From JAGTVG01 sp963699805 (GTDB lineage: Bacteria > Bacteroidota > Bacteroidia > Cytophagales > Cyclobacteriaceae): a DNA stretch of 64,000 nt. The stretch lies in the NCBI GenBank assembly GCA_963699805.1, contig CAVOVH010000002.1, forward strand, positions 448,807 to 512,806, given 5' to 3'. Positions 18,080 to 28,762 of the stretch are shown here, one piece after another. Positions within the stretch are counted from its first letter, which is position 1. Each line of letters starts with the position of its first letter. Both the position numbers and the translations under genes were made by a program. Below the pieces are notes generated by a model, which ran no database searches, had not been told where the DNA came from, and worked only from the letters and a program-made list of their open reading frames with translations.

Positions 18080-21000
18080 ATGAGAAACAAATTACTGTTA
18101 GTAATCATGCCTTTGTTGTGTATGTCATTTGTTACAAATGCACAAAACAGGACAATTAGCGGGAAGGTATATTCCTCGGAAGAGGGTACGCCAATCCCTG
18201 GCGTTAATGTGTTCGTCAAAGGAACAAACATCGGCACAATATCTGACATGGAGGGGAACTATAGTATTCAGGTTCCTTCCGATGAAAGCATATTGGTATT
18301 CAGCTTTGTTGGATTCACCACTAAAGAGATCGTGGCTGGAACTCGATCAGAAATTGATCTTCAGATGGAGTACGATCTTAAAGAATTAAGTGAAGTGGTC
18401 ATCGTTGCTTATGGAACACAATCAAAGCAGGCGTTAACAGGATCGATCGGGGTGGTTGATGAAAATATGATTAAAAATCAACAAATAGTCTCGGTAGGAA
18501 GAGCGCTACAGGGGACTACTCCGGGAGTGAATGTAATCACGGGAACAGGTCAACCTGGAGAGAATCCAACCATTCGAATCAGAGGCATATCCTCCGTGAA
18601 TGCCAGCGCTGAGCCATTGATTGTTCTGGATGGGGTCGTGTTTAATGGAAATCTAAACGCAATAAGTCCGAATGAAATAGAATCGATAAACGTATTAAAG
18701 GATGCTTCTGCATCAGCTTTATATGGATCACGGGCAGCGAACGGGGTATTATTGATCACAACAAAATCCGGTACCAGGACCGGCGAATCAAAAATTGATT
18801 TTAAAGCATCCTTCGGATTCTCAAACCGGGCGATTCCTGAATACGAATTTCTGAACGCCAGTGAATACATGAAATTAGCCTGGGAAGCATTAAAATTCGA
18901 AGGAGAAGATATCGGCAATCCGGATCCCGGCCAGTATGCCAGTGACAATTTGATCGATAACCTCAAGTACAATCCGTATGGAGTGAACAATCCCATTGAT
19001 GCAAATGGAAACCTGGTGAGCGGAGCCAACCTACTCTGGGAAACGGATTGGGAAAAAGAATTAACGAGAGAAAATGCCCTCCGTCAGGATTATTCGATAT
19101 CGTTCAGTGGCGGAAACGACAAAACTCAATATTTTATCTATGGTGGATATATCAATCAGGAGGGTCAGGTCATTACTTCAAAGTTTGAAAGGATTAATAC
19201 CCGTCTTAATTTGGAAACTAATTTGAAGGACTGGCTAAAAATTGGAACAAAATCAGCATTCTCTTATTCAACCCAGAATTTCCCCAACCAGGAGGGATTG
19301 GCCTTTGCCAATAATGTACAATATATTCGATCCATGTCAAATATTTATCCTGTATTCATGCGCGATGAGGATGGCAGCGAAATATTAGATGAAGAAGGAA
19401 ATCCTGAATTCGATTTTGGTGAAAACCAACCAGGCCGGACCGTGAACGTTAATCGGCCCGTGTTGCGACCCTCGAATCTTGTGGCCACTACTTATTTGAA
19501 TGATACCCGCAGAGAGCGTTATTATACCAACTTGAATGGATATATTGACATCAATTTTCTCAAGGATTTTGCTTTAAAAAGCAATATATCTTACGAGATG
19601 TACACTTTTGACAGTTTTGATTATGAGAATCCGGATAACGGAGATGGGGAGAATGTGGATGGCCGCGTACAGCGTCAAAAAAATATCACCAATGCATGGA
19701 CCTGGTATAATCAATTGAACTATGACAAAACACTCGGGCAACATTTCATCAGTGCCTCTTTCATTACTGAAACCTATAATTACAAATACGAGTATCTGAA
19801 TGCGCAGAAAACCGGATTTCCATTCAGTGGATTGAAAGAATTCAATGCAGCTGCCTCATTGGAAGATATTAGTGGCTATACAGATCAGCACCGAATGTTC
19901 AGTTTACTGGGCAGGGCATCTTACAATTATGCGAGACGATATTATGCTGAATTTGCCATCAGAGGGGACCAATCTAGTAAATTCTCTCCTGATAACACGG
20001 TTAGGAACATTTACGTCCATCGGGGGTTCGTGGGTACTAAGCAATGAAAGTTTTTTTGAGAATACAGGAGTATTTTCCTTTTTAAAACTACGGGCTTCAT
20101 ATGGTGAAGTAGGGAACAATAAAATCCTAGATAAAGATGGTGATGAAGTATATTTCCCCTATATCAGTGCTTTTGAAACAGGGTATGATGATCTGGATAA
20201 TTCAGGTGTATTTTTTAATTACCTGGCCAATCCCACCATCTCCTGGGAAAAAGTAAATATGCTGAACATTGCCGTCGATTTTGGATTTTTTAATGATCGT
20301 TTAACGGGATCGATCGAGTGGTATAATAAACTGACCACTGGAATGTTGTTTGACAGACCTTTGGCAAGATCAGTGGGTTATCCAAGCGTACAGGAAAACA
20401 ATGGTGATATGAAAAATACCGGGGTAGAGATCCTTTTAAATTCTATTAATTTCCAGAACGACAAATTTAACTGGAATACCGGTTTTAATATTTCGTTTGA
20501 AAAAAACGAAATTACAAAACTTCCCCAAGACGAGATACTGGTTGGGGCACAAAAATTAACGGAGGGATCCTCCATTTATGAATTTTATATCGAGGAGTGG
20601 GCAGGAGTTGATCCCGAAGATGGAGCAGCGATGTGGTATATGGATGAAACGGATGAAGAAGACAATGTAATAGGCAAAATTACCACTAAAAATTATGATG
20701 AAGCAGACAGATACGATTTTGGAAGTGCACTTCCTAAGGTTCGATGGGGATTATCGAGCGAAATCCGATTCGCAGGTTTCGACTTCTCATTTTTAATCGC
20801 CGCCAGTCATGGGGGTAAAGTACTTGATTATGATTATGCAGGCCTGATGCACGGGTATAACAGCATGGGATATCAACTGCACAGAGATATTCTGAACAGG
20901 TGGCAAGAACCCGGTGAAAAAACCAATGTACCCAGATTGAATACCGGTAATTCCGATGTGGATCAAAGGTCTTCTAATTTCCTGCGGGACAATTCCTATG

Positions 21001-21218
21001 TCCGGTTGAGAAGCGTGACCCTGGGATATTCACTGGGCCAGGAAATTCTGGGTAATACCAAGGTGCTCAGATCCCTGAGAGTATTTGTTCAAGCAGATAA
21101 CTACTGGACCTGGAGCAAGCATAAAGGACTGGACCCGGAAGTAAATATTCAGGGGTTAACGAATAACCGATCATCCATGTTTAAAACATTATCATTTGGA
21201 TTAAGTCTTGGTTTTTAA
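18080..21218 (+). CDS. SusC/RagA-type TonB-dependent outer-membrane transporter (frameshifted)
   Basis: The chosen ATG at 18080 gives a good signal peptide (MRNKLLLVIMPLLCMSFVTNA). Next come a carboxypeptidase-regulatory-like domain (GKVYSSEEGTPIPGVNVFVKG, DMEGNYSI), a TonB-box-like/plug region (LSEVVIVAYGTQSKQALTGS, IRIRGISSVNASAEPLIVLD, LKDASASALYGSRAANGVLL) and the beta barrel, ending in FKTLSFGLSLGF. Between about 19996 and 20010 the frame shifts: the first frame ends at 20047, and the barrel continues in another frame with GTFTSIGGSWVLSNESFF. It should import oligosaccharide or peptide together with the SusD lipoprotein that starts 11 bases downstream. A single indel in otherwise intact sequence may be an error. 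Confidence 0.88.
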
Positions 21219-21229
21219 ATCGGATTAAA

Positions 21230-22690
21230 ATGAAAAAAATGAATTCATACATAATTAAGGCAATACTGATCTACGGTTTAGTATCCATTTTATTGAGCTG
21301 TAACGAGTTTCTAGATGAACCGAAACCGACAACTTCAGTGACTCCTCAGGATGTTTTTTCATCGGAAGATGGAGTAAGGGCATTCTTCAATGGGATATAT
21401 CGGAATTTAAGAAGCCAATGGCAAAGTGTGGATGGGAAATCAGGTGGATATACTGACACATGGGGTGTTGTCGGGATCAATCTTACCCGAATGGTTAAAG
21501 GAATCGACATTATGGTGCCCTTTGGTTGGTATCAATGGGACTATCGTCATCAAAACAGGAATGCCACGTATTATAAGGTAAACTTTATCTGGGATTTTTT
21601 CTACGAGAATATTAATCAGGCCAATATAATCCTCCAGGGAGTAGGAGATTCTGATTTTCCTGAAAGTACAAAGAATAAATTTTTTGCTGAGGCACGAGCA
21701 CTTAGGGCATGGTCGTATTTCAATTTAATCATGGAATATCAATTCCCCTACTCATCCGATCCAAATGCTCCCGGCATTCCCGTATACACGGAACCTGCTT
21801 CCATTGAAAGTGTTGGTAAATCAAGAGGCACCGTACAAGCTGTCTATGATCAGATCGTTGAGGATCTTGAATATGCGGTGCAAAATCTCGATCCGGGTGG
21901 TGAAAGATTATTGAAAAGCAACATCAATATCAATGTGGCATACGGCCTACTGGCGAGGGTAAAACTGGAAATGGGGCTGTGGGAAGATGCTAAAAATGCC
22001 GCGATTTCTGCAAGAAACGGATATTCGCTGGCTGCGGATCAATATGGGGACGGATTTAACAAAATCGAAAATCCGGAATGGATATGGGGATTTCCCCAGA
22101 GAAATGATCAAACAATTTATTATGGAAATCCTGCATCATTCTTGGATCATTTTATTTTAGGCTACAATAATGCATTTGTGAATGATGATTTTGTCGCCCT
22201 GTTTTCCGGAACGGATGTTAGAAATTTGTTTTTGGCTCAATTTTATGGCGGAACTCCAACGGATTATTACTACTATATCACCACAAAATTTGTTCAGAAC
22301 GAAGATTTTTCGGATGATGTAGTGATGATGAGGGTGGCAGAAATGTACCTGATTGAAGCGGAGGCAAAAGCAGAACTCGGGGAATCCGATGCGGGAGATG
22401 TGTTATTTATGTTACAATCCAATCGGGACCCTGCAGCAGTAATATCAGGAAACACCGGCCAGGCACTGATCGATGAAATTTTAGTTGAACGAAGAAAGGA
22501 GTTATATGGCGAAATTGGTGCGGGCTTTTTGGACATCAGACGTCGACAACTTCCGTTAATCAGAACAGGGAATCATCCGGAAGCCTACAAATATAATTTT
22601 CCGGCCAATTCAGATCTGTTAATTTTAAGAATACCCCAATTGGAGATTGACTCCAATGAAAATATCAGTGATTCTGATCAGAATCCTTAG
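21230..22690 (+). CDS. SusD/RagB-type nutrient-binding lipoprotein
   Basis: 486 residues. The leader ends in a lipobox (VSILLSCNEFLDEPKP), the usual start of SusD proteins. SusD features include TPQDVFSSEDGVRAFFNGIY, FFAEARALRAWSYFNLIMEY, LLARVKLEMGLWEDAKNAA, VVMMRVAEMYLIEAEAKAELG and the C-terminal LVERRKELYGEIGAGFLDIRR. It is the surface lid of the SusC transporter encoded just upstream. No glycoside hydrolase gene follows, so the substrate cannot be deduced. The next gene encodes a sensor, a common arrangement for such loci. Confidence 0.92.
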   Translation: MKKMNSYIIKAILIYGLVSILLSCNEFLDEPKPTTSVTPQDVFSSEDGVRAFFNGIYRNLRSQWQSVDGKSGGYTDTWGVVGINLTRMVKGIDIMVPFGWYQWDYRHQNRNATYYKVNFIWDFFYENINQANIILQGVGDSDFPESTKNKFFAEARALRAWSYFNLIMEYQFPYSSDPNAPGIPVYTEPASIESVGKSRGTVQAVYDQIVEDLEYAVQNLDPGGERLLKSNININVAYGLLARVKLEMGLWEDAKNAAISARNGYSLAADQYGDGFNKIENPEWIWGFPQRNDQTIYYGNPASFLDHFILGYNNAFVNDDFVALFSGTDVRNLFLAQFYGGTPTDYYYYITTKFVQNEDFSDDVVMMRVAEMYLIEAEAKAELGESDAGDVLFMLQSNRDPAAVISGNTGQALIDEILVERRKELYGEIGAGFLDIRRRQLPLIRTGNHPEAYKYNFPANSDLLILRIPQLEIDSNENISDSDQNP

Positions 22691-22905
22691 CCGGAAAAAA
22701 AATATTAAAACTTAATTAATCAGGGCATTGTCCGGATTCCTTATTTCTATCAGGTTGCTCAATCAGAATCAGGTTTAATTTATTTCTGAGCAATAAATTT
22801 GTTAAATTGAATGGGCGTTTGTTGAAGAATACTTTTTGAAGGAAATATTCATTTAAAACATAGCTGATTTTATTATCCCGGCAAACAGATCCGGGATATA
22901 GTAAA

Positions 22906-25900
22906 ATGGGAATAACAAGGATGAAAAACCTCCGCTTTACTCATAAAACATTTTTATTTTTTATACGCGTTTTTTTTAGTGTTAAAATTATTAAGTGGAT
23001 TTTACTTCTATTCATTTATTGCATCACAACCTTTATATCCATTGCTCAATACGACCATGTTGCTTTCAGGCATTTGACCATCGACGACGGCCTTTCAAAT
23101 AACAGTATTCACACCATTTTTAAAGACAGCCAGGGATTTATATGGTTTGGCACGGTTGAAGGATTGAATCGTTATGACGGATATACTTTTACCGTATTTA
23201 AAAATGATCCGAAACTAAAAAACACACTTTCAAACAATTACATCACAGCAATTTTTGAGGATAAAAAAAACAGGATGTGGATCGGTACCAGAGCAGGTCT
23301 CAACTTGTATGACAGGGAGACAGAGACCTTTTTTACTTTTAAAGATTCGATCAATAATGTGAATCTGGAGAATATCATGGTTGCTAACGTGCAAGAGGAT
23401 TCAAACGGGATTATATGGGTCACAGGATTTCCTGGTTTTTTCAAATTTGATATGGAAAAAGGAGAAATTATTAATTACCGTGCGGATCCAAACAAGCCAA
23501 ACGGCATTGCCCAGGACTGGTCGGCCGGCATCTATATTGGTGAGCATGATAAAATCTGGATTGGACATAATGGATTTGGATTATCAGAATTCAGTATCGC
23601 CGATGAAAAATTTAAGAATTACAGGTTTGAGGACGCCACATTAGGTGATAACCGTATCATGGAATACAATGCAATCCGTGAAGTGTTGCCTTATGATCAT
23701 GGGAAATTTATACTTGGGGCCTATGGCGGTCTATTGACATTTGACACGGAGACCGAATCATTCAGGAGGATGGTAATCGACGGGTATGAATTTCAAGCCA
23801 CTTCAGCCCTGATTCCGGATAAGAATCCGGATAAAGTCTGGATTGGTACCTCTGGAACCGGTTTGTATTTATTGGATCTGCACTCCGAAGAATTACAACA
23901 CTGGACCTTTTCACAGGAAAATTTACTCGGCATAAGCGAAAAATCCCTTTTGAGTCTATTTTTGGATGATCAGGGACTTCTCTGGGTGGGTAACTCAAGA
24001 AAGGGCATTGATATTCTGGATACGAAAAATCCATTTCAGAACTATCAATCTTCAAATTCTTGGCTCTCAAGTAACCTGGTCTCCTGTATTTTTGAAGATA
24101 GTAAAGGATCAATCTGGGTCGGTACTTCTGGAGGCGGATTAAATATACTGAATGATAAGAACCAGCATGATAGATACCGTAACAGCGAATTCGGTAAAAA
24201 TACCCGCAACCTCTACGCTACATGCATAGAGGAGGACAACTATGGAAATATCTGGATAGGTACTGGCGGCGATGGACTTTTTAAATATAATCCGGAAACG
24301 GGGAAATATAAGATAATACAAAGAGATCCCCTGGATACGACTTCTCTCAGTCATAATGTGATATACTGCATCGAAAAAATGCAAACGGGGCAATTATTAA
24401 TCGGAACATATCTGGATTATTGTTTGCTGGATCCTGTTACTGAAAAATTTTTACGAGGTGCGTCGGGATCTACACGTGCCATTCTGGCTGAAAAACCAGG
24501 TGCTGCATGGTTTGGATTTGACCTATATGGCTTATTCTATCTGAATCTCGGAGAAAATATAAAGTTGCAATTTAAATATCAGGAGAATGATTCACTTTCA
24601 ATTTCCAGTAATTCCGTTCAAACCATCTTTATGGATCGCGACAGCGTAATGTGGATCGGGACAAATAATGGATTAAACAGATACAGCCCGAAAGATCAGA
24701 ATTTTACCCGCTATTCAACCTTTGATGGCTTATGTAACAATTCCATTCAGGGGATCCTGGAAGACAATGAGGGAAATCTATGGCTCAGTACGAACCGTGG
24801 TTTATCAAAATTCAACAAAAAAACAAATACCTTCAGTAATTATTATTCAGAGGACGGCCTTCAAAGTAACCAGTTTACGCTGGGAGCTTATTATAAATCA
24901 AAAAGTGGTCTGTTTTATTTCGGTGGCGTGAATGGGTTAACTGTTTTTGATCCGGAAAAGGTAGTTCCAAGAGCGGATATTCCAGATGTGGCCATCACCG
25001 GATTTTACCTGTTTAATCAGCCGGTGCCTTTAAGATCTGCTCAGCCACGTGAATATTCATATCAATTTTTATTGGATAAACCCATTCATCTCACGGAATC
25101 GATAACTCTAAAATATTATGAAAAGATTTTCTCTTTTGATTTTTCTGCACTTGATTTTGTAAATCCTGATAAAAATCAATATGCATACATGCTCGAAGGG
25201 TTGGAAGATCATTGGAATATAACTACTTCAAATAAACGTTTTACTACCTATACAAACCTGGACCCAGGCAATTATGCCTTTAAGGTAAAGGCCACCAATA
25301 GTGATGGCCTCTGGAACGAAACTCCAACGGTTCTCTCCATAAAGGTCGATCCGCCCCCCTGGAAGACGTGGTGGGCATACATGATCTACGGACTGATAAT
25401 CATTGGAATCTTTTATGCCTATAACAGATCACATCAAAAGACATTGATCAGGAAACAAAAAGAATTGGAAAAGGAACGATTGCTGAATGAGAAATTAAAT
25501 AAAGCGGATAAATTGAAAGATGAATTCTTGGCCAATACCTCACATGAACTCAGAACCCCACTGACAGGAATTATTGGGATCACTGAATCCCTTCAGGATG
25601 GGGTAGCCGGTGAACCCAGTGAAGAGATGAAGTCGAACCTGTCATTGATCATTTCTTCCGCAAAACGCCTTTCCAGCCTTGTGAACAGTATTCTTGATTT
25701 TTCCAAGCTTAAGATCCATGAATTACAGCTTTCTATTAAAGCAATTGACTTAAGAACAATCACCGATGTGGTCATTCAAATCAGTCAGCCGTTGATCAAA
25801 GGAAAATCTTTAACCTTTATAAACGAAATCGATCCTTCTATATCACTGGTGGAAGCCGACGAAGAAAGACTTTATCAGATTATGCACAACCTGATCGGCA

Positions 25901-27549
25901 ATGCCATCAAATTCACCAATGAAGGAACCATTCAGGTAGCTGCAATTGAAAAACAGGATGTTGTACAAATATGTGTGAAAGATACAGGTATTGGCATCCC
26001 GGAAGATAAAATTGAGGATGTTTTCAAATCCTTTGAACAGGTGGATGCTTCCGTTACCAGGGAGCATGGGGGGACAGGTTTGGGATTGACCATTACCAGA
26101 CAATTGATTGAATTGCACGGAGGAAATATATGGATTGAGTCAAAGGTGGGCCAGGGGACCAGTGTTTATTTCACCTTGCCAAAGTCAGCAGTAGATAAAA
26201 GTACGATCAGAGAACATGAAACAATCAGCAAAGTAATCGAAACCGTTAAAGTGGAGGAACCTGAGGAAAAACAGGAGGTCGAAGAAAAAACCATTCCGGT
26301 CGATTCCCTGTTCAACATTCTGATTGTGGACGATGAACCTATCAACCAGAAGGTTCTTTCAAATCATTTATCCAGGGACAATTTTAAGATCCTCCATGCG
26401 ATGAATGGCCATGAAGCATTGGAAATGCTAGATCGTGAAAAGTTGGATTTGGTCTTATTGGATATTATGATGCCAAAAATGTCAGGATATGAGGTCTGCA
26501 GGGAGATTAGAAAAAGATATCTTCCGAGTGAATTGCCGGTAATCATGATTACAGCCAAAAACCAGATCATGGATCTGGTAGAAGGTCTGGATTCCGGAGC
26601 CAACGATTACCTGGCCAAACCATTCTCCAAGAATGAATTGCTTGCCCGTCTTAAAACACACCTGAATCTTTACAACATCAATTCAGCCTATCTCAGATTT
26701 ATTCCCAAAGAGTTTATCAGGGCATTGGGACATGAAAATATTATTGATGTTAAGCTAGGGGATCATGTGCAGGATGAGATGACCATATTATTTTCTGATA
26801 TCCGGTCATTTACAACCATCACAGAAAATCTAAGTGCTGAAGAGAGTTTTGAGTTACTGAATGAATATTTAAAACATATTACTCCTGCAATTTCCCATAA
26901 CAATGGATTTATTGATAAGTATATTGGAGATGCTGTGATGGCTCTGTTTCATATAAAAGCAGAAGATGCGATCAAAGCAGCAATTGAAGCTCAAAGAAAC
27001 TTGACTGCTTATAATGAAGAGCGGAAATTAAAAAGGAAAGATGAGATACATATAGGTATTGGCATTCATACCGGTCCATTAATGATGGGAACAATAGGTG
27101 TAGAAGACAGGATGGATGGAACGGTAATTTCGGATGCAGTGAATCTGGCCTCAAGATTAGAAGAACTGAATAAACATTATGGCACCACCTTGATTGTAAG
27201 CCAGGATACAATTAATAGAGTCGGAGATCTTGAAAAATATAATTACCGTTTTCTCAGTCGTGTCTTAGTAAAAGGGAAGGAAAAACCGATCCGGATCTAT
27301 GAGATTTTTGACGGTGATGCGGATCACAATAAATCCATGAAATTAAAAACCTTACCATTTTTTAATGAAGGGATTAAAGAGTATTATAATCGTCGATTCA
27401 CCCAGGCATCCGTTAAATTCCAGGAAGTACTTGATATCTTTCCAGAGGATCGAACTACTCAAATTTTACTACAGCAATCTGCCAAATATATGGTTAAGGG
27501 GGTCCCGGATAACTGGGATGGTGTAGATGTGGTTAACAATGTGTATTAA
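22906..27549 (+). CDS. Hybrid sensor kinase with beta-propeller sensor, receiver and class III nucleotidyl cyclase output
   Basis: 1547 residues. Domains in order: signal/membrane anchor (~25-47); two-component-regulator propeller repeats (Reg_prop, ~60-700; LSNNSIHTIFKDSQGFIWFG and similar); Y_Y_Y domain (~735-815); membrane helix (~822-842); HisKA with phospho-acceptor His880 in ANTSHELRTPLTG; HATPase (IMHNLIGNAIKFTNEG, GTGLGLTI); receiver with Asp1186 in LLDIMMPKMSGYE; and an adenylate/guanylate cyclase domain (metal Asp1298 in FSDIRSFT and Asp1342 in YIGDAVMALF, plus SDAVNLASRLEE). Classical Bacteroidota HTCS end in an AraC DNA-binding domain; here the output would be a cyclic nucleotide. 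It probably senses the ligand of the adjacent SusCD system, although this is inference from position. Confidence 0.9.
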   Translation: MGITRMKNLRFTHKTFLFFIRVFFSVKIIKWILLLFIYCITTFISIAQYDHVAFRHLTIDDGLSNNSIHTIFKDSQGFIWFGTVEGLNRYDGYTFTVFKNDPKLKNTLSNNYITAIFEDKKNRMWIGTRAGLNLYDRETETFFTFKDSINNVNLENIMVANVQEDSNGIIWVTGFPGFFKFDMEKGEIINYRADPNKPNGIAQDWSAGIYIGEHDKIWIGHNGFGLSEFSIADEKFKNYRFEDATLGDNRIMEYNAIREVLPYDHGKFILGAYGGLLTFDTETESFRRMVIDGYEFQATSALIPDKNPDKVWIGTSGTGLYLLDLHSEELQHWTFSQENLLGISEKSLLSLFLDDQGLLWVGNSRKGIDILDTKNPFQNYQSSNSWLSSNLVSCIFEDSKGSIWVGTSGGGLNILNDKNQHDRYRNSEFGKNTRNLYATCIEEDNYGNIWIGTGGDGLFKYNPETGKYKIIQRDPLDTTSLSHNVIYCIEKMQTGQLLIGTYLDYCLLDPVTEKFLRGASGSTRAILAEKPGAAWFGFDLYGLFYLNLGENIKLQFKYQENDSLSISSNSVQTIFMDRDSVMWIGTNNGLNRYSPKDQNFTRYSTFDGLCNNSIQGILEDNEGNLWLSTNRGLSKFNKKTNTFSNYYSEDGLQSNQFTLGAYYKSKSGLFYFGGVNGLTVFDPEKVVPRADIPDVAITGFYLFNQPVPLRSAQPREYSYQFLLDKPIHLTESITLKYYEKIFSFDFSALDFVNPDKNQYAYMLEGLEDHWNITTSNKRFTTYTNLDPGNYAFKVKATNSDGLWNETPTVLSIKVDPPPWKTWWAYMIYGLIIIGIFYAYNRSHQKTLIRKQKELEKERLLNEKLNKADKLKDEFLANTSHELRTPLTGIIGITESLQDGVAGEPSEEMKSNLSLIISSAKRLSSLVNSILDFSKLKIHELQLSIKAIDLRTITDVVIQISQPLIKGKSLTFINEIDPSISLVEADEERLYQIMHNLIGNAIKFTNEGTIQVAAIEKQDVVQICVKDTGIGIPEDKIEDVFKSFEQVDASVTREHGGTGLGLTITRQLIELHGGNIWIESKVGQGTSVYFTLPKSAVDKSTIREHETISKVIETVKVEEPEEKQEVEEKTIPVDSLFNILIVDDEPINQKVLSNHLSRDNFKILHAMNGHEALEMLDREKLDLVLLDIMMPKMSGYEVCREIRKRYLPSELPVIMITAKNQIMDLVEGLDSGANDYLAKPFSKNELLARLKTHLNLYNINSAYLRFIPKEFIRALGHENIIDVKLGDHVQDEMTILFSDIRSFTTITENLSAEESFELLNEYLKHITPAISHNNGFIDKYIGDAVMALFHIKAEDAIKAAIEAQRNLTAYNEERKLKRKDEIHIGIGIHTGPLMMGTIGVEDRMDGTVISDAVNLASRLEELNKHYGTTLIVSQDTINRVGDLEKYNYRFLSRVLVKGKEKPIRIYEIFDGDADHNKSMKLKTLPFFNEGIKEYYNRRFTQASVKFQEVLDIFPEDRTTQILLQQSAKYMVKGVPDNWDGVDVVNNVY

Positions 27550-27975
27550 TTGTCAAATGGTAATCAATCTGTTAACCAAGTAAATATCGTGATTTTTTTA
27601 TCCTTTGATGAATTATTGCTCTTATTGTTCACCAGCATATAACCTATTCTTACTCTTAAAATAACAAATTCCTCGTAACCAGCCATTTTGAGGGGCTTTA
27701 ATAACTGAGGCGGAAATTCTTACTTTTTGATTCAATATTGATGGCTCAAGTCCTTCCGGCTCTTTATCCATTCGCCTTGCAAGTGTCTTCGAATACAAAT
27801 CGTAACTTTGTGATTTCTGCTGAACCAATAATTTCAAAGAGATATTTGAGAAACAATAACTGCTTTCTTCCTTTGCATATTTTCATTAATTATGCTTTTT
27901 TCAATTAGAAAACACTAACTTGTAAGCTTGCAATTATAAAAACTATTAACTTTTGACCTTATTTAAATGATTAAC
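27550..27975. other. Intergenic region
   Basis: No supported gene. A 71-codon minus-strand frame (27622-27837) has no recognisable domain and is probably chance. The AT-rich end before 27976 (for example TAACTTTTG near 27946) may carry the promoter of the next lipoprotein gene. Confidence 0.4.
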
Positions 27976-28515
27976 ATGAAAAAAATCCTTGCATTTCTTG
28001 CAGTAACAACGATTGTTTTTGCCTGCAACACTGAGAAAAAATCAGACATGGCCGAAAGCCCTGTTATGTCTGAAGATATTACAATACCCTTGCCATATGT
28101 GCCAAGTTATTCTTCCTCATTCGAGATGGGGGATCCTGCGTACGCAACCATGGTCGTTCAGGGGAGCTGGAAGGACTGGGAAAATAATCAGCTGGATAAA
28201 ATGGTCAACTGGGTGGAAGATACCATTGTTGCCTTCCACAGCAATAATGAGGTGGTGTATGGTGTTGACAGCCTGATGGCCAGATGGAAGCGGGCCCGGG
28301 CAGAATACACGATGGTTAGACCTACCATTGATGCAGTTCTACCCGTATACAGCACTGACAGGATGGAAAACTGGGTGCTGGTCTGGGCTACTGAAATTGA
28401 TACCCATAAGGATGGCACCATCGATACCGTTGCCTTGATGGAAACCTGGCGGATCAATAAGGCTGGGAAAGCTGATATGTTATTGCAATTCGACAGGGCG
28501 AACAGGAAAAAATAA
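27976..28515 (+). CDS. NTF2-like lipoprotein
   Basis: About 179 residues from the ATG at 27976; an ATG three codons earlier is also possible. The leader MKKILAFLAVTTIVFAC ends in a lipobox. The mature protein has an NTF2/SnoaL-like pattern: YATMVVQGSWKDWENNQLDK, DTIVAFHSNNEVVYGVDSL, NWVLVWATEIDTHKDG and VALMETWRINKAGKADML. This is similar to the 14943-15749 lipoprotein in general type but not a close copy. Role unknown. A strong terminator follows. Confidence 0.75.
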   Translation: MKKILAFLAVTTIVFACNTEKKSDMAESPVMSEDITIPLPYVPSYSSSFEMGDPAYATMVVQGSWKDWENNQLDKMVNWVEDTIVAFHSNNEVVYGVDSLMARWKRARAEYTMVRPTIDAVLPVYSTDRMENWVLVWATEIDTHKDGTIDTVALMETWRINKAGKADMLLQFDRANRKK

Positions 28516-28529
28516 TAAAAAGCGATCAG

Positions 28530-28558
28530 AAAAAACCCTGCATTTGCGGGGTTTTTTT
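28530..28558 (+). terminator. Rho-independent terminator
   Basis: AAAACCCTGC-ATTT-GCGGGGTTTT forms a stable stem followed by a run of Ts, 17 bases after the lipoprotein stop codon. Confidence 0.85.
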
Positions 28559-28762
28559 GTCTTAACCTGGTGGAGGCCTTCCTGCAATGAGATTTGACTT
28601 TGCTGTTCCTTTATTCTTTGTTATAGAGGTAGGACTGAGGAGATTCATGAGATTCGGATTTGTTGGGTTGCTCATGATCTGATGAAGGATCGATTTTATT
28701 TGAAAACTGTGAGTGATTAGAGGTTTTTCGCTATATTTCGTCTTAAAACAATTAAGTTTTCA

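Noticed and set aside
27622..27837. 71-codon minus-strand frame
   Set aside because: No recognisable domain; lies in an AT-rich intergenic region.
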